Below are positions 31,573 to 44,289 of a DNA stretch of 64,000 bases, piece after piece. This stretch comes from Asterella californica (Eukaryota; Streptophyta; Marchantiopsida; Marchantiales; Aytoniaceae): the NCBI GenBank assembly GCA_036924285.1, contig JAYKYS010000015.1, forward strand, positions 10,602,001 through 10,666,000. Reading direction: 5' to 3'. Under the pieces are notes generated by a model that was not told where the DNA came from, made no database searches, and saw only the letters and a program-made list of their open reading frames with translations. The position numbers were made by a program, and so were the translations under genes. Position 1 is the stretch's first letter. Each line of letters starts with the position of its first letter.

Positions 31573-33094
31573 GCTCTTGAGCGGTCACTGCCGTCTTCCC
31601 CTGGACATAATGCCTAGGCGCGTTGTATTAAAGTTTTTATATAGTATTGTCTTCTGAAAAGATGATTTATATTTCAAATATAATATTTATAAGATAAAGT
31701 ACTTATGTTTATTAAATGAACAATAACGTTATGTGAGTTATAATTCACGATAAATATTGACTCAAAAATGCATTGTTGGAATATCATAGTTACTACAGTT
31801 GAAGAGAATTACAAAGTTATGTTTTAGTTTATTTATTTATTTATACATAAATAACTAAAATATTTCTAAATTCTTCATTCTCGTGTAACAAGGAGCACTA
31901 TGTGAAGCATATTCATCTTACAAGAATACGTAGTAATACATTTTTTCTATGTATTTGTTGTAATCTAATTCAACTTCTGGAGAATTACATTTTAAATATA
32001 TTTTAACTATGCATATAAATCTATCTGTTTGATAATATTCTAATATATCAAACATTTCTAATTTAAGTGAATGAGTTTAAGAATATTCTGAATTTCCTTA
32101 TGATGTTTATCAACGTGTGAAAATTAAATAAGCTTAAAAGTATAATAGAAGACCTAGGTGTCCTTTTTGAATAATACGTCTAGTAGGCACTTTAATCATT
32201 TATTCAGCCTAGGTGTTTTGTTTGAGAAAAGAGGATAGTTAATTTTGTTAAATAGATGTGTAAGTAAAATAGAGAATTTTTAATTCAAAAAAATATATTA
32301 TTTTATTTTTATAAATATTATAAATATTTTTAGTTAAAAATATAAAATATTTAACAAAAAATATTTTATTTAGAGATTGACTCGCAAGTAATATGGACAA
32401 ATAGGTTGAAATAAACCCACGAGGTATGGCTCCGTTCCAGCCAAGAGGAACAACCAGAGAAAGAATCTAGATGAAGTCAAGTTTCGCTAAAAGAATCTAA
32501 AATCAATTTAATTTATGAATTGTAATTTAAAAGGTTAGATTTAGGTTTCCGTTCTTCTAGTGTCTCCTTGAATCCGCACGTCCGCCTAGAAAATGCACTC
32601 TTATCCTAAACAATAGCGAGAGTTCTTCTCGAACCGACAAATGTTTCTTCCAAAAGCTCCTTTGTTAAATAGAAGAGTGAGCCATGGAACAAAATATAAT
32701 ATACAAGGACAAAAGCAAACCGCATGTGAGAATCTTCTCGCTATTCTAGTCTTTTCCTCTTCATCACTTTCATTCCAGACGGCCACTGGAATGCAAATTC
32801 GAAAGCTTTATTATGTTCTTTTTTCTTTGTATTAGGGTGTGATAAAGTTGGAATCTTTAGCTAAAAATTTTCAACCGCGACCAAAAGTCCGCAGATTTTT
32901 TCTATGGCACCTTCGGAGACATCCGTAAGAAAACATCGTGAGTGTTTCTTATCATTTTTCTGGAATTTGACTGTAACTTTTTGCAACAAAGTTAAGTATG
33001 ATCAAGATAAATTACTTTAATTTTGAAAAAAATCTATTAAAAATGTGAATTATTATATCAATCACATATATAATAATACGCGATTCACGATTCT
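31573..33094. other. AT-rich spacer
   Basis: 32,280-32,360 is nearly pure AT. CCTAGGTGT is repeated at about 32,153 and 32,209. Open frames at 32,601-32,786 and 32,641-32,835 are unrecognised. Confidence 0.4.
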
Positions 33095-33180
33095 GTACAA
33101 AGCTGTACTTCAATAAACTATGGCTGTTTCGCTTCTGGACGTTAGAGAATGTTCTCTCTTAGCTTTGACATTCCTTATTA
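33095..33180 (+). repeat. Dispersed ~100-bp repeat, copy 2
   Basis: GACGTTAGAGAATGTTCTCT followed by CTTAGCTTTGACATT aligns with 8360-8460 and 34,050-34,160. Confidence 0.6.
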
Positions 33181-33519
33181 TCACTTTAACTTAGTGAGTT
33201 AGTTTTCTCTATTACTGACATTGTATTTTCTACATGTTCCATTCTACTCGGAGTAATGAAAACCAAAGTATAAGCAGACCCATCTAACTCCTTTGTAATA
33301 AACATTTCAAATCATAATACTGAGACTCATCAAAAAATGAGTCCGAAATTCTTGAAAAACTATCTTTTACTATTATTATTTACTCAACTCTATGCAAAAG
33401 TATTTCTGTCTTTGGGATTCAGGATTCTAACTGAGATGGAAGAGTTCTCTCTAGCATTCTGTTCTATAAGAAAAACCATTTCACTTCCAGTCCATAATAA
33501 CTTGGATCTCGAAATCCGG

Positions 33520-33955
33520 ATATATATTCATCTCTTCCAAAGTTAAGAAGACGGGAATATGCGGAGGAGGTCTAATTTAATGTCTAACTTTTTTTGTCAA
33601 GTAATAAACTAAACTGTACATTAAATGAGGTGAGCAAGTTGTCGCACTAATATTCTTGAAAGCACGTCTGGACACTCTCCACTTATAGGTTAAGTCTAGC
33701 TCCTCTTGCAATTATCGATTTAGTTAATATATAATATTCAAAATATTTTTAATTATTTTACTAACTTAAAATATAATTAATATCTAATATTTAAATCTTT
33801 TTTGATTATTTTACTAACTTAAGATATAATTAATATCTAATATTTATATCTTTTTTGATTATTTTAATAACTTAAAACTTGAATAATATCTAGTATTTAT
33901 ATTTTTAATATGATTAAAAAACAAAAGTTCTCCAGAAGTTCATCGAGCATGTATA
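33520..33955 (+). mobile_element. Double-hairpin dispersed repeat, copy with internal tandem array
   Basis: Head TATTCATCTCTTCC / GAAGACGGGAATATGC, second hairpin eroded on one arm. The body matches the 17,164 copy (GTCGCACTAATATTCTTGAA, GGTTAAGTCTAGCTCCTC), and the tail is AGTTCATCGAGCATGTATAT. It is longer because of a three-unit array at 33,752-33,910. Confidence 0.85.
33752..33910 (+). repeat. Three tandem ~53-bp units
   Basis: ATTATTTTACTAACTTAA-ATATAATTAATATCTAATATT type units start at 33,752, 33,805 and 33,858. The last is the most diverged. Confidence 0.9.
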
Positions 33956-34049
33956 TTTTTCACTTCCACTTATCATTTTTGTCATTTTTGTCATTTTTGC
34001 TTCCTTTCATAAAAATACATGCATATGAGGTAAGTCTTTTTCGTCCGCA

Positions 34050-34160
34050 AAGTTTCTATACAAAACTATCTTTCGATAAACTACAATTTTCCCTTCTTTT
34101 CGTTAAAGAATCTTCTGTTTTAGCTTTGACACGCACTAATCAAGTCTTTGTGTATTGTAC
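34050..34160 (+). repeat. Dispersed ~100-bp repeat, copy 3
   Basis: ACAAAACTATCTTTCGATAA, GTTAAAGAATCTTCTG and TTTTAGCTTTGACACGCACT align with 8360-8460. Confidence 0.65.
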
Positions 34161-35756
34161 TGTGGAGTGATCGTGTTATGATTCTCGTCCTGGCCTGTTT
34201 CAGATTCGCTACTTACATTACCTGCGATTAGCCTTACGTAATCAGTCACGAACAAGACAAGTCCAGCTACCAACCTCATCTAGTAGATACGCCCTTATCC
34301 AAATGCTGTTCTTGCTTCTAACGCCTCATGCTTCCCAGATTTCAGGATTGACTTTGCTCTAGAGAAACTCATCATTGTAATCCCACGACGCAAAACAGTG
34401 TTCTACGTCTCGTATGTCGCGATTGCGAATTCTGGAAAGAAATTTTCTCTTGGAAAGAAATTTGTCATCCATATCTCAAAAGAAATGGAAATTCATGGTA
34501 TTTAAAAATAAAGAATACATTATATGTTCCAGGTAGCTGAAATGCTGGTAGTACTACATTTATGATAGCAAGTAGGTAGAGAGAAATATAAATAGAAAAT
34601 ACTTTTCTCAATTATGAGATCTTGCTTTACGTAATAAATTTAAATACCCATTTGATGTTGCTTTGAATACAACGTCAAATAGTTCGAACCAAATTATCAA
34701 GCTACATATATCAAATTCTGTAACAATAGAGTTTCAACTTTTTCTTACACGATAGTTAATCATAGAGTTACTTTTAGGGGGAAGGAATTCGCACTAATCA
34801 AATTGATGATGAAGTATGAATATCTTTTTTCCCATGAATTTTATTTATACTAACTGTTTAAGAAAATTGACTGATATTTGTTTTCTAGAATTAGTATCTT
34901 CATTCACGTAACTAGTATATAATCAAATAATAAATGAAATCTTCAGACCATTTACAACCTATCAGAGTTTGAAATGAACATCATTATATTTTATATTCTT
35001 CAATGGAGATATATTTCTTGTAACAAACATAATGCATACTTATCTGTATTGCACATTCCAAATTGGATTTCATTTGACTTTTAGGTGTTTGGATCATATC
35101 CCCAAAAGATCTTCTACTTGAAAGTAAAGTAATAACTATTCTTTTCAGAAAGTTGTAATTTCAAACACAAATTTCAGTGCACTAGCTTTATGACGTTCTC
35201 AATGGAAATATGGAAATATGAAAACCAAGTTAACTGCTAACTCAAAATGTTATAGACTATGCGTAACATAAAGATAATATTTTGTTATGTTATAAGTATA
35301 CACATGAAGTCAACCATACTATAGAAAATTTGGAAGAATGTATCAAACATGAATTCACTAGAAGTAATCACTAAATTACATGTGTTAGGCATGAAAATAT
35401 ATCAACGTCATAAGAAAAACATATCTAAAGTGGCTGCTAAGAGTCAACTGTTATATTACAATATTATCTGGGTCAGAAATGGATAAAAGTCAACGGTGAA
35501 AATAAGCTGAATAACACATACCAAGAAAAATATCAATTCAATCATTTGAACGGAATATGTTACAGTGAACCTCGTCATGGAGGAGTTAAGTAAGTCGAAT
35601 ATGTTCTTATGTAATAATAATAATATGAAACTTAAAAAGTTCAGTTTGTTAGAATGTTCAATGTATATAGCAGAAGTAAATCAGAATTTTTAGAATTTAC
35701 ATTTTTTCTAGAAATGAAAAAAATAATATTTAACAGTAATTAATAAAATAGCTGAA
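34161..35756. other. Small GC-richer patch, then AT-rich spacer
   Basis: 34,170-34,450 has gene-like base composition but no open frame I can use. After 34,500 the sequence is AT-rich with no gene. Confidence 0.35.
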
Positions 35757-36950
35757 GACTCGAAGTATCTTAAACCCCCGCTCCTGATACTTAGGGTCTG
35801 GGTAGCTCAGACTCTTCATTTTTTGTGCTGCTTGGCTTACCGAACGTGATTTGTATCTGTCCATATCGTTTTTGTCCAGTTTTTAAATTTGGCATGAAAG
35901 GTAACATTAGAAAGCGACTGAAAAGCGCTATCATTTTGCAGAAAAAATAATTTAATTTAACTTTAAGATATCAGAAACTAGTCATCTAATATATTTGACT
36001 TTTCCTGTCCTCTAAAAAAAACTATCCCTGAAGAGGAATTTCGAATTCAAATAAAAAATATATAGAGAATATTCCTATTAAGACCAAGAGGGGAGGTTTA
36101 AATCTAGAAGTTCCTGACTTCTTTTTGTGCGTATTATTAATTCACTTCTTTCATCTTGTGATGGAGGAGGGAAACATGCAGTGGTTTAAATGTTTACTTA
36201 ACCCTTTCTGTTGGGAAGGGTTAGATAATAAATTAAATTGGTGTATTTGTGAGTAACCTCTCGCACTTGTAGTTTTGGAAGAGATTTTGTCGAGGCTCCC
36301 TTTAATGGTTATGTTTGGATCATTTTACAAAAGATACAATGATAATTAAATACTTAAAAAAGATAACTTAATATTTGTTGACAACTTAGTACACAACTTT
36401 CTATAGCACTTATATCTTTTTTTTATAACAGAAAATGAACAAAAGTTTCTCCAAAGTTGATATTGCATGCATATCATTAATTTGAAAGAAATTTGTGTAG
36501 TTTTACTCCATTTGCATTGAGAGAGAAGACACCGCAGACTGCATTTAGTGTAAATTATTCTTCGTCCTTCCTGGTATAGAAGGTTTTTATGAGAATATTC
36601 TCTCTATATTCTTTGTTAGAATTCAAAATTATTCTTCAGAGGAAGAGTTCTTTTCGGAAGACAAAAAACTTCAAATATTATATCATTGATTTCTGATATT
36701 TTAAAGAGCAAAACCAATTTTTTATTTTCGAAAAACACTAACAGTTGTCAGTCACTTTCTAATGTTACCTTCCACTTCAGATTTGGATATGATCAGGTGC
36801 AAATCGCTCTAGATATCCCAGAGGAGCGCATTTCGCAGCCACCAAAAAATGAAGGTCTTGGTAACCAGACCTTAAGTATCAGGAGCAGGGCTTGAAGTAA
36901 AAGCAAACCCAAGCACTCTTAGCAACACTAGTGTTTGTAAAATAAAACGA
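35757..36950. mobile_element. Element with ~200-bp terminal inverted repeats and a nested repeat
   Basis: CCGCTCCTGATACTTAGGGT (35,779) and downstream blocks (TTCATTTTTTG, GGTAACATTAGAAAG-GACTGA, AGATATCAGAAA) reappear inverted at 36,905 back to about 36,690, giving long imperfect TIRs. ATAAAATAGCTGAA just left and ATAAAATAGTTGAA at 36,952 may be a degenerate target duplication, but the right one lies about 45 bp beyond the TIR. A double-hairpin copy is nested inside at 36,138-36,476. No transposase frame is visible. Confidence 0.72.
36138..36476 (+). mobile_element. Double-hairpin dispersed repeat, nested copy
   Basis: The head CACTTCTTTCATC / GATGGAGGAGGG, second hairpin TTACTTAACCCTTTCTG / GGGAAGGGTTAGATAATAAA, body CTCGCACTTGTAGTTTTGGA and GGTTATGTTTGGATC, tail AGTTGATATTGCATGC. 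Flanks TATTATTAATT and ATATCATTAATT are near-identical, a second target-duplication example. Confidence 0.82.
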
Positions 36951-37209
36951 TAAAATAGTTGAAATATTATGCGTGCATGTAAATCTAGAATAATGATTTT
37001 TTCATGAAGAATAAATAATAATAATAATATTTAAAATTAATTTCATTAAAATTAATTGATATAATGGAATCTACATGAATCTTGATCTTGATGAAATGAA
37101 AAATAACAACACGTTATTATTTCTATGTACCGCAGTGCGATTAACTTACTAGAGTTAACTTCTTCATAATCAGTCTAGTGCTGAACTTATTTTTATCTAC
37201 CAAGTCTTT
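36951..37209. other. AT-rich spacer
   Basis: AATAATAATAATATT low-complexity tract; nothing else. Confidence 0.4.
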
Positions 37210-37860
37210 CAAACGAGGTTCTTCCCGCGTATAGGACAAGAAGAAATAACAAAAGCGAGATATGACAGTCCTATAAGAGTTGGTTGTTCATTCGTAGCCT
37301 TCTTCTGCGTATAGTGGAAGGAGAGCCGGTTCAGCCCTACCTAGCCTAAGGACCCCTTGGACAAAAAGGATAATCGGTATTTCGAAAATGGGTGTCTTGG
37401 AAGCACTCGCAGGAAAGTCCAAAGAAGTGCTAACTTAAGGAGGCTATGCTTAGACACAAAGGCTGAGGCATCACCTTTTTGGCAGACGCTCAGAGCTGGC
37501 CACGGTCTCTTTGTCTTCACCAGGGGAAGGCTTGACTCAAGTTTACTGTCTAACCGGGGAGAATTCGACTTTGTCCTTTGCAAGGGTAGGCATTACCTCC
37601 ACGTGCAGATTCGTACCTCGTAGTTGCACTATCCTGAATTATTTAGAAATTGCGGCGCAGTTTGGCTTGCCACCGATGGTTTCCCCGGTCTGGTCATGGA
37701 AGAGAATCGTTCTGCGCTGCCCGACCATATCTGCCTGCCCACGTTTGACTCCTCTTGGGAGAACGACACTGCGAAGGAATCTGTATCTACCCCTATCCAC
37801 AAAAGGCTCTGGCTTTCTTGGGACATAGTCACATTTAATAACTGAGTATTGATTAAAGCA
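37210..37860. other. Isolated GC-rich island, unidentified
   Basis: About 650 bp of distinctly higher GC between AT-rich flanks, with open frames on both strands (37,357-37,623 +, 37,341-37,583 -, 37,624-37,845 +). I recognise no protein. Base composition would suit an exon-rich gene fragment or an organelle-DNA insertion. Confidence 0.3.
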
Positions 37861-37987
37861 CTTTTTTCCATCAATTGTATACTGATGGAGAAAAGCCCAC
37901 GAAACTTGGGGGAAACAGAGGGGTATATTTATTTAATTTATTATTATTTTTCTAGAAGAAAAAGTTTTATTTGCATTGTTTAGTTTC

Positions 37988-38367
37988 AGAAAAATTTGCT
38001 TGATCACAATCTAGTACGTTTGTTGTGTTTGATCACACATGTCTTAATAATGATGTATTGTTTGATAACACCTCAGACTCACAGACTATTCATAATAAAA
38101 ACTAGTCACTTTGCAATGTCGTTCATTATTTCATTATTTTTGATTTGACTAAATATCTTTACTATTTAAATATATTTAACAGTAAAATAGATATCACAAT
38201 GACGATACATACTCGAAAAGCTAATGTGTATAATCCAACATGTCATTTACGTGAGAAGGTTAGTTCCACAGTGGATAGTCAGTCAAAAGTGTAACCCAGC
38301 CATACATAATTAGGAGGGTGTGATGAAGCAAAAGAAACATACTAGGCTGTGATCAAGCAAATGTCTC
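37988..38367. mobile_element. TIR element (MITE), copy B, with 9-bp target duplication
   Basis: TTTAGTTTC flanks it on both sides (37,979-37,987 and 38,368-38,376). The left end AGAAAAATTTGCTTGATCAC and the right-end complement GAGACATTTGCTTGATCACA open ~50-bp TIRs that continue CTAGTA-GTTT-TT-TG-TT-ATCACAC. The interior holds one inverted copy of the minisatellite unit of element A (GCTTTTCGAG / ACATGTTGGATTATACACAT on the minus strand). 380 bp, non-coding, MULE-type by target duplication. Confidence 0.88.
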
Positions 38368-38376
38368 TTTAGTTTC

Positions 38377-39850
38377 GACACTCCCTCATCCGACTTTCCA
38401 GCAGTAGAGTATGAATATTGACTACTATACTCTCTACGCTTTGGAAGCCTTGATCGACAGATAGCAAAGAACAGCTAAGAAGAGCATGGAGTCTTGCATG
38501 ATATCTATCCAATGACGCATAAGACAATTCTGGGGTTACGTCCGAATCCAGAATATGGACAACCGGTAGACTTATTCTGTTGCCGTGATTACAAAAGGTC
38601 CAAGGCTCCAAGCATACCCATTCACGTTTCAGAGATAACATTTTTACAGATTTGAAGTTTCACGTGTAACAGTCCTTAAGTCCTTTAGAAAAACACAGTA
38701 AGGAGCTCCTCACTTCTGTCTGAAGTGCCGAAAGAAGTTCATGCACGAAAGAATGAAGAAACTGAGTAGAGGATATCAGTTCCGTAGTAGTCCGTACGGT
38801 TACTAGTAGCAGTCACATGGTAGCCCGACCACCGTGTTCGGAGGTCCCCGCAGTTCACGTAAGATGTCCGCTGGTTCTGCAGCCTTGATTAGTGCCGACA
38901 CCAGTTGAGTTAGTGCGTTGACCGGGGTTACAGCAAGGTTACGGACAAGATTTCTAGACTTCTGCAGATTCCACTTTGGATGAGTGACTGACTGACTAAC
39001 TGACCTTCGTTCGAAAGTACCATTTCCTTTCCTTCCAATGCAATGGACTTGTAGTTAAACTTATATAAACCTTTTGGCTTTTGCAGAAAGGGTCTTCTCT
39101 CTGTTATGGTCAACAGCCACAGCTCAGTTCTCTTCTGTCAACCTGTCTGTGAACGTGTCCAACGGCTCCAAGCACACATACCGTCTATAGTGGTCGAATC
39201 TCACTTTGCAGGCTTTGGACGGAGAACGACTGACGTTAGCTATCTAGTTAGCGTCGCACGATCTCCAGGTCTGCAGCTGGTCGAATGACGTCATTGTGGA
39301 TATAAAAGTAGTGCGGATGTACAAATAACGTTATCAACTTTCCTGGTTGGATGGACGATTTTCTTTCTGTACATCCAGAATTTCTTTCTGCAAGGTGATG
39401 AAGGAAGGCACGAAAGGAAAAGAGAAAGACAGCTTACGGAGGGGGAAATGATTCAGTTGGAAATGCTCACTCACGGTGACCCACCATTGCAGGTTGGACT
39501 GGACTTTCACCTTTTGTCGCTTTACGGCCCATGAGGTTCTCACTACTTTAACTTACAGGCCGATCATCTTTTCCTGTCGCTACTGTGCCAGTGGCCCAAG
39601 TGAGCACAGCTGAGAGGTACAGGTACATGACAAAGAACATCATGGGGCGAAGGAAAGCCACTGGATTTTCCAGTCCTTTTGGTTCTGTGGAAAGTTTCCT
39701 TTCATTTGAAGGAAAACTGTTTGATTGGGAAGCGAAAAGTCTTTTTTGTTCCTTGGCAGGATTCAAACTATATCGGTATTTGTAGTTAATATCAAAGAAT
39801 ATAAAAGAATCCGGATATGTTTTACATTCTCCAGCCACAAGCAGGAAGTG
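38377..39850. other. Moderate-GC island with unrecognised frames
   Basis: Candidate frames: 38,369-38,641 (-, 90 codons), 39,106-39,288 (+), 39,334-39,543 (-) and 39,548-39,838 (-, 96 codons, with a hydrophobic stretch MMFFVMYLYLSAVL). GGATATAAAAG at about 39,298 is TATA-like. No domain known to me and no linked splice model. Confidence 0.3.
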
Positions 39851-40579
39851 GGTGTCTTAAGTTCCAAAACAGCCTAGTCCTAGCACACCAAATAACAGTA
39901 ATAATAGAAGGCCAAAGAATATGTAAAAGTTACACTATTACGTGATATTTTAAGAACGATACCGACTTTAAATTTTAAGAATGATAAACGATTTTAGAGC
40001 TACAAATAGCGAAGTTTTATTACTAGTTTTTCTTCTGAATGTTGGTTGCTTGGTTTTTCTAGTCTCTTCTTTTCTTTGTTGAGTTTGATAGATTTTTCAT
40101 TTTGGTATTCATTACGTGGCAAATTACACTAAGCAATCACCAAAGCAAATAGAAAAAGTGACAACAAGTTGTTGCTATTAATATACTGTAGTGAAGGTAA
40201 ATTAGAGATATATTTTGTATTTTTATGTTTTTTTGGTGAAGATGCAAAAGTCCGTTAAGAGTGCTTGAAAAGAATATTAATTTAAATATTAATATTTAAA
40301 TTAATATTAATAATAATTCTAGTGTGCCACATGAATGGCTTGTTTAGATGTACGATAATCTTGATAAATCTATTAATGATAATTGTTTGATGAGATTGGC
40401 AAAATATCATTCAATGGCCAATTCAGTTATCACATGAATGGCTTGCTTAGATTTTTCAAGATTTGATAATGGATTTGACTAAATCTGAATTGTAGTAATT
40501 GATACTTTCTTGATGTGACACATACTCGTCTAGTGTATCCATCCATTTCTACTATGATTTCTAGCTAGCCATTTCTTAA
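39851..40579. other. AT-rich spacer
   Basis: Contains a perfect palindrome (40,273-40,308) and a direct repeat ACATGAATGGCTTG-TTAGAT at about 40,328 and 40,433. No gene. Confidence 0.45.
40273..40308. repeat. Perfect 36-bp AT palindrome
   Basis: AATATTAATTTAAATATT followed directly by its exact reverse complement, no spacer. Confidence 0.95.
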
Positions 40580-40990
40580 CCCCCAGTGCGGGTATAAAAG
40601 CAGGGAAAGGAATATTCCTTCTTTTTCTCTTATTTTTCTCCCCATGTACTTTAGAGTCGCGAGAATATCTTCTTTTGTTATAAAAGAGAACTACAAAACC
40701 TTCGTCTCAACATTTCTCAATCGATTGTGAAGTGTTTGTTTTGATGTGAATTATAGATTAGAGAGATTCTTTATTTGATAGACTTCATTTTGGCTAGAAA
40801 GTTTTAGCATCAAAAGCATATTGGGTTTAGAGTTAAATTCCTTGGTTCATATAAAGCAAACTCGCAAAATGAGATCTTGCTTGTTAACAAACTATTTCTT
40901 GGGGTCACGGATGATTAAGACAAAATGTTTCAGATCATATATTTCCCAAACGAGCTCCTTATATAAAAGACGACCCAAACAAATACAGAA
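40580..40990 (+). mobile_element. LTR-like segment 1
   Basis: GGGTATAAAAGCAGGG is a TATA-like start followed by a T/C-rich tract, ATTTCTC-ATCGATTGTGAAGTG, TTTGTTTTGATGTGAAT and GTTAAATTCCTTGGTTCA. The same order of blocks occurs at 41,270-41,600, as in U3-R-U5 parts of related LTRs. LTR ends and target duplications were not found. Confidence 0.35.
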
Positions 40991-41269
40991 CTCGAGTGAA
41001 ATCTAACGTCTTCACTAGTGGCAGCCTACTCTAACGAATAATTAATTTACTCTTAAGGGAGTGCAGAGAGAGACCAATACTTCTTACTTGTATATACGAA
41101 GAAGAGAGACATGAAATCATATTCAAACAAACGTTATTCAAACAAACAAGTGCAACCAGTATAAGTTTAAATTTATCGTGTCGACCATGTTAACTTGATC
41201 TTTCCCTAAATATCTTTTTATGAGAAATTCAGGATGCATGTCACAAGTAGCAGAAACAAAACTATGAAC

Positions 41270-41600
41270 CTCGGGTATAAGTATAAAGGTATAAAAGAGA
41301 ATATTTCATTATTTCATTTTCTCTCCTAGTGTTTTTTGAGTCTGAGTTCTTTTTGTCTCCAAGATACATCGAAATCTTCATTTTAATATTTCTTTATCAA
41401 TACTAAGTAGTTTGTTTCGAGATGAATCATAACTTGTAAAGCTAGTGAATAGTTTTGATTTGGTTTTTTATTTCACAGATTTCAAATTAAAATAAAATAA
41501 CTATATCACCATCATATTTTGCTGCATAACGGTTAAATTCTCAGTTCAGTGGAGCAAACCCACAAATAAGGTATTCTGGGTTACCAGAAGCACGTGAAGT
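41270..41600 (+). mobile_element. LTR-like segment 2
   Basis: GGTATAAAAGAGAATATTTC, TTTCTCTCCTAGTG, AATATTTCTTTATCAATAC, AGTTTGTTTCGAGATGAATC and GTTAAATTCTCAGTTCAGTG parallel segment 1 about 690 bp upstream. Probably decayed LTRs or a duplicated 5' end of one retroelement. Confidence 0.35.
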
Positions 41601-42199
41601 CATACTCGAGGTTTTTGATAAAATTTCTTTTCTGTATTGTTTAATATGAACAAATCTTTCTTTCTGGAAGAGTTTATTCAGAATACAATGTGTGGGAGTT
41701 CACGCTATTTCAGTTCTGTTTAAATTGGTCCTGAAATTGACCTAGATGATCGTTGGATTTAAAGATATCAAAAATATATCACAATGTAAGTAAATTTTTT
41801 TTGTGAAAGAGCAACTAATCTGGATAGGTGATTATGTAATATGCATGGAATGAAATATTATTCTCCTATATAGGTATCCAAGAGAGGATTGCTCCAAGAA
41901 GAGACTTCTCTATCAAAATTTGACATATGAATACATAGTACATTATCACATATTCTCATAAATTTGTTGAGATTTTCCTTACATACAAACAAATAAACCT
42001 TTTTTTCGTGCACCGCACTATATAGTTTTCAAATGGATGCCAAATTTATAAAATCTTTCCAACATAACTATGTTAGAGATTGTTTCATAAGAAGTTGTTT
42101 GCGTTTCTTTCCTAACTTTTAAATCCTATAACTATTTAAATATCTAAAGACATTGTTAGGTTAACATATTAGGAGTTGTAATATATTGTTCGGATATTG
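41601..42199. other. AT-rich spacer
   Basis: Nothing recognised. Confidence 0.35.
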
Positions 42200-42490
42200 T
42201 CATGCGTTATACAACTCTACATAATATACATCGCTGTTAGACCAAATGACACATACACATAGCAAACATATGATGTTAAACACATACACAAATAAACCAC
42301 AATGATGATATTTGTTATTTCAACATCACTTTTTCTAAATAATATTTCACTATAACATGTTCTAATGCTAATCTAAAACACAAAGATCATTATAGTCAAG
42401 TCAAACCCACCTTATGCATCATAGAATACAGGTTACACTCACTCGATTCATCTATCATAGTCGAGAGTTTGAAGGTTCAACTAAAAAAAA
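42200..42490 (+). repeat. Dispersed repeat shared with 56,330-56,600
   Basis: ACACATACACA, CCACAATGATGA, TATGCATCATAGAATACAGG and TTACACTCAC match, in the same order, ACACATACACA, TCACAATAATAA, TGTGCATCAAAGAATCCAGA and TTGCATTCACC near 56,430-56,560. It ends near an A-tract (42,482-42,494), so a retroposed origin is possible. Confidence 0.55.
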
Positions 42491-44289
42491 AAAGACTTGC
42501 AAATCCTAACCCGCATATACCAATGAGATCAAAACCAATATACTACATATAGTGTGACAATAACATAATGTTTGTATTATTGTATAAACTCTAGAACGAG
42601 TTACTTTTTACTGTTTGCATGTTTGAAGCATATGAATGATGTAGTAGAGATATTTTTGGAGAACGCTTTTGATGTTAATATAAGGGTAACTTTTCTGAAT
42701 TGGGAGTTTGTAAGAAAGGAGAAAGACAAGGGAAAACAGAATTCGTTTCTATCAATTTAGTCTCAGATAATAAAATAAATAATATATTCTCAAGAAATTT
42801 GTAATTTGAAAATTAATATGAACTGAAATTCAAGATAATAGAAAGAATAATAAACTAGTAAACTGATAAACAAAAGAATGATGTCCTTTTCTCAATATCA
42901 GTTTACTTAGAACAGTACATCAAATCTTTTGTTTATCGTATGGTTAAATTTTTATGATTGAGTTTAAGTGGACAGCAAATTTGAACTTTAATATTTTCTA
43001 AGAGTATATTGTATTTCTAATGTCCGAATGGTTTATCTCATAAATTCAATCATTCGACACTAACAGATTTCTGGCTTGTATTCTCTCTTATTTCATCGTT
43101 TTCCTCTTGAACTAAATAAGCATATATTGAGCACCAGTATATGTTAATTTCCTTAGATAAATTGTGTTAAGAGACAAGATATCCAATAGTGGACATGTAG
43201 AGAAGTGCTTGCTTTTAATATCAACTAGAGTCAATAGGTGATAAATAAATAAATATTTAAAATGGTGTTTGGGGATAATATTCTCCAAAAAATTTGCATG
43301 TACGACCAACATCCATGAGTGTCTAATCAAGATTCGTTAAGCTTATTTATGTCATAAAATTCAGGATTATACCGTATTCCACCAAACATACCACCAATAC
43401 TTTTACAAAAAAAATTGTTGTTTTAAGGGAACAAGTTTCTGATTATAGTTAAATAAAATGCCCATTGTAAGATAACACCTAGTCACTATATCAATATTTC
43501 TTGAGAGTGACTATCCTATTTTCTAACCTTAATCTTTAAAAGCTGTCAATAAAGACTCACGTAAAATCTTGAACAGACACATATACACAAGCTTTTTGCT
43601 GGATATTTTATTACTGAGAACCTCTGAGCAAACATCAAGTGTTATTCATAACAAACAGAAGAATATTCTTTGAAAACCAAGTTTGACATATAGGATGAAT
43701 ATGACACAAGAGTGAAAAACAAAGAATGGATGACAACAAATGTTTTAAGTGACTAATGGAGTAATCATGAAGAATAATATGCAACACTTCATGATTCTAA
43801 CATACAAACAACTCATAATTCAATACTTGTTTCTTTATTGTTTTATAAATAATTATATTAAAACGTTATAAAATTTACTCTGATTAAAACTCTCTGGATG
43901 ATATAATAAAAAATACACCTAGCTAGTAGGAATATTATTCATTTCAAATTTCAAATAACAGTAGTTAACAACAACCAGGTATTTGCTAATAGGTTTTTGT
44001 TTTGACTTTCAGGAATTTTAACTTCCAAGGAGGTGATTTTTTCAGAAAGTCCAAAATCATATATAATTTACGAATTGTTATAAAATTTATGCTGCATTCC
44101 GCAGATTTCATCATGATCGATCACTGAAAGAGAAGAATCTCAACTAATCAATACAAATAATCCACTCTTTAAATACTTCAAATCCAGAAATATATATATA
44201 ATGACATGTAATTATACAAGAGTTTGATTGATTCAACTGAGAAAATGATCAATCATAGAATCTGCAACACATACAAGATTCTCTGTCGA
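42491..44289. other. AT-rich spacer
   Basis: No gene recognised. Short frames at 42,572-42,760 and 43,112-43,330 look accidental. Confidence 0.4.
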
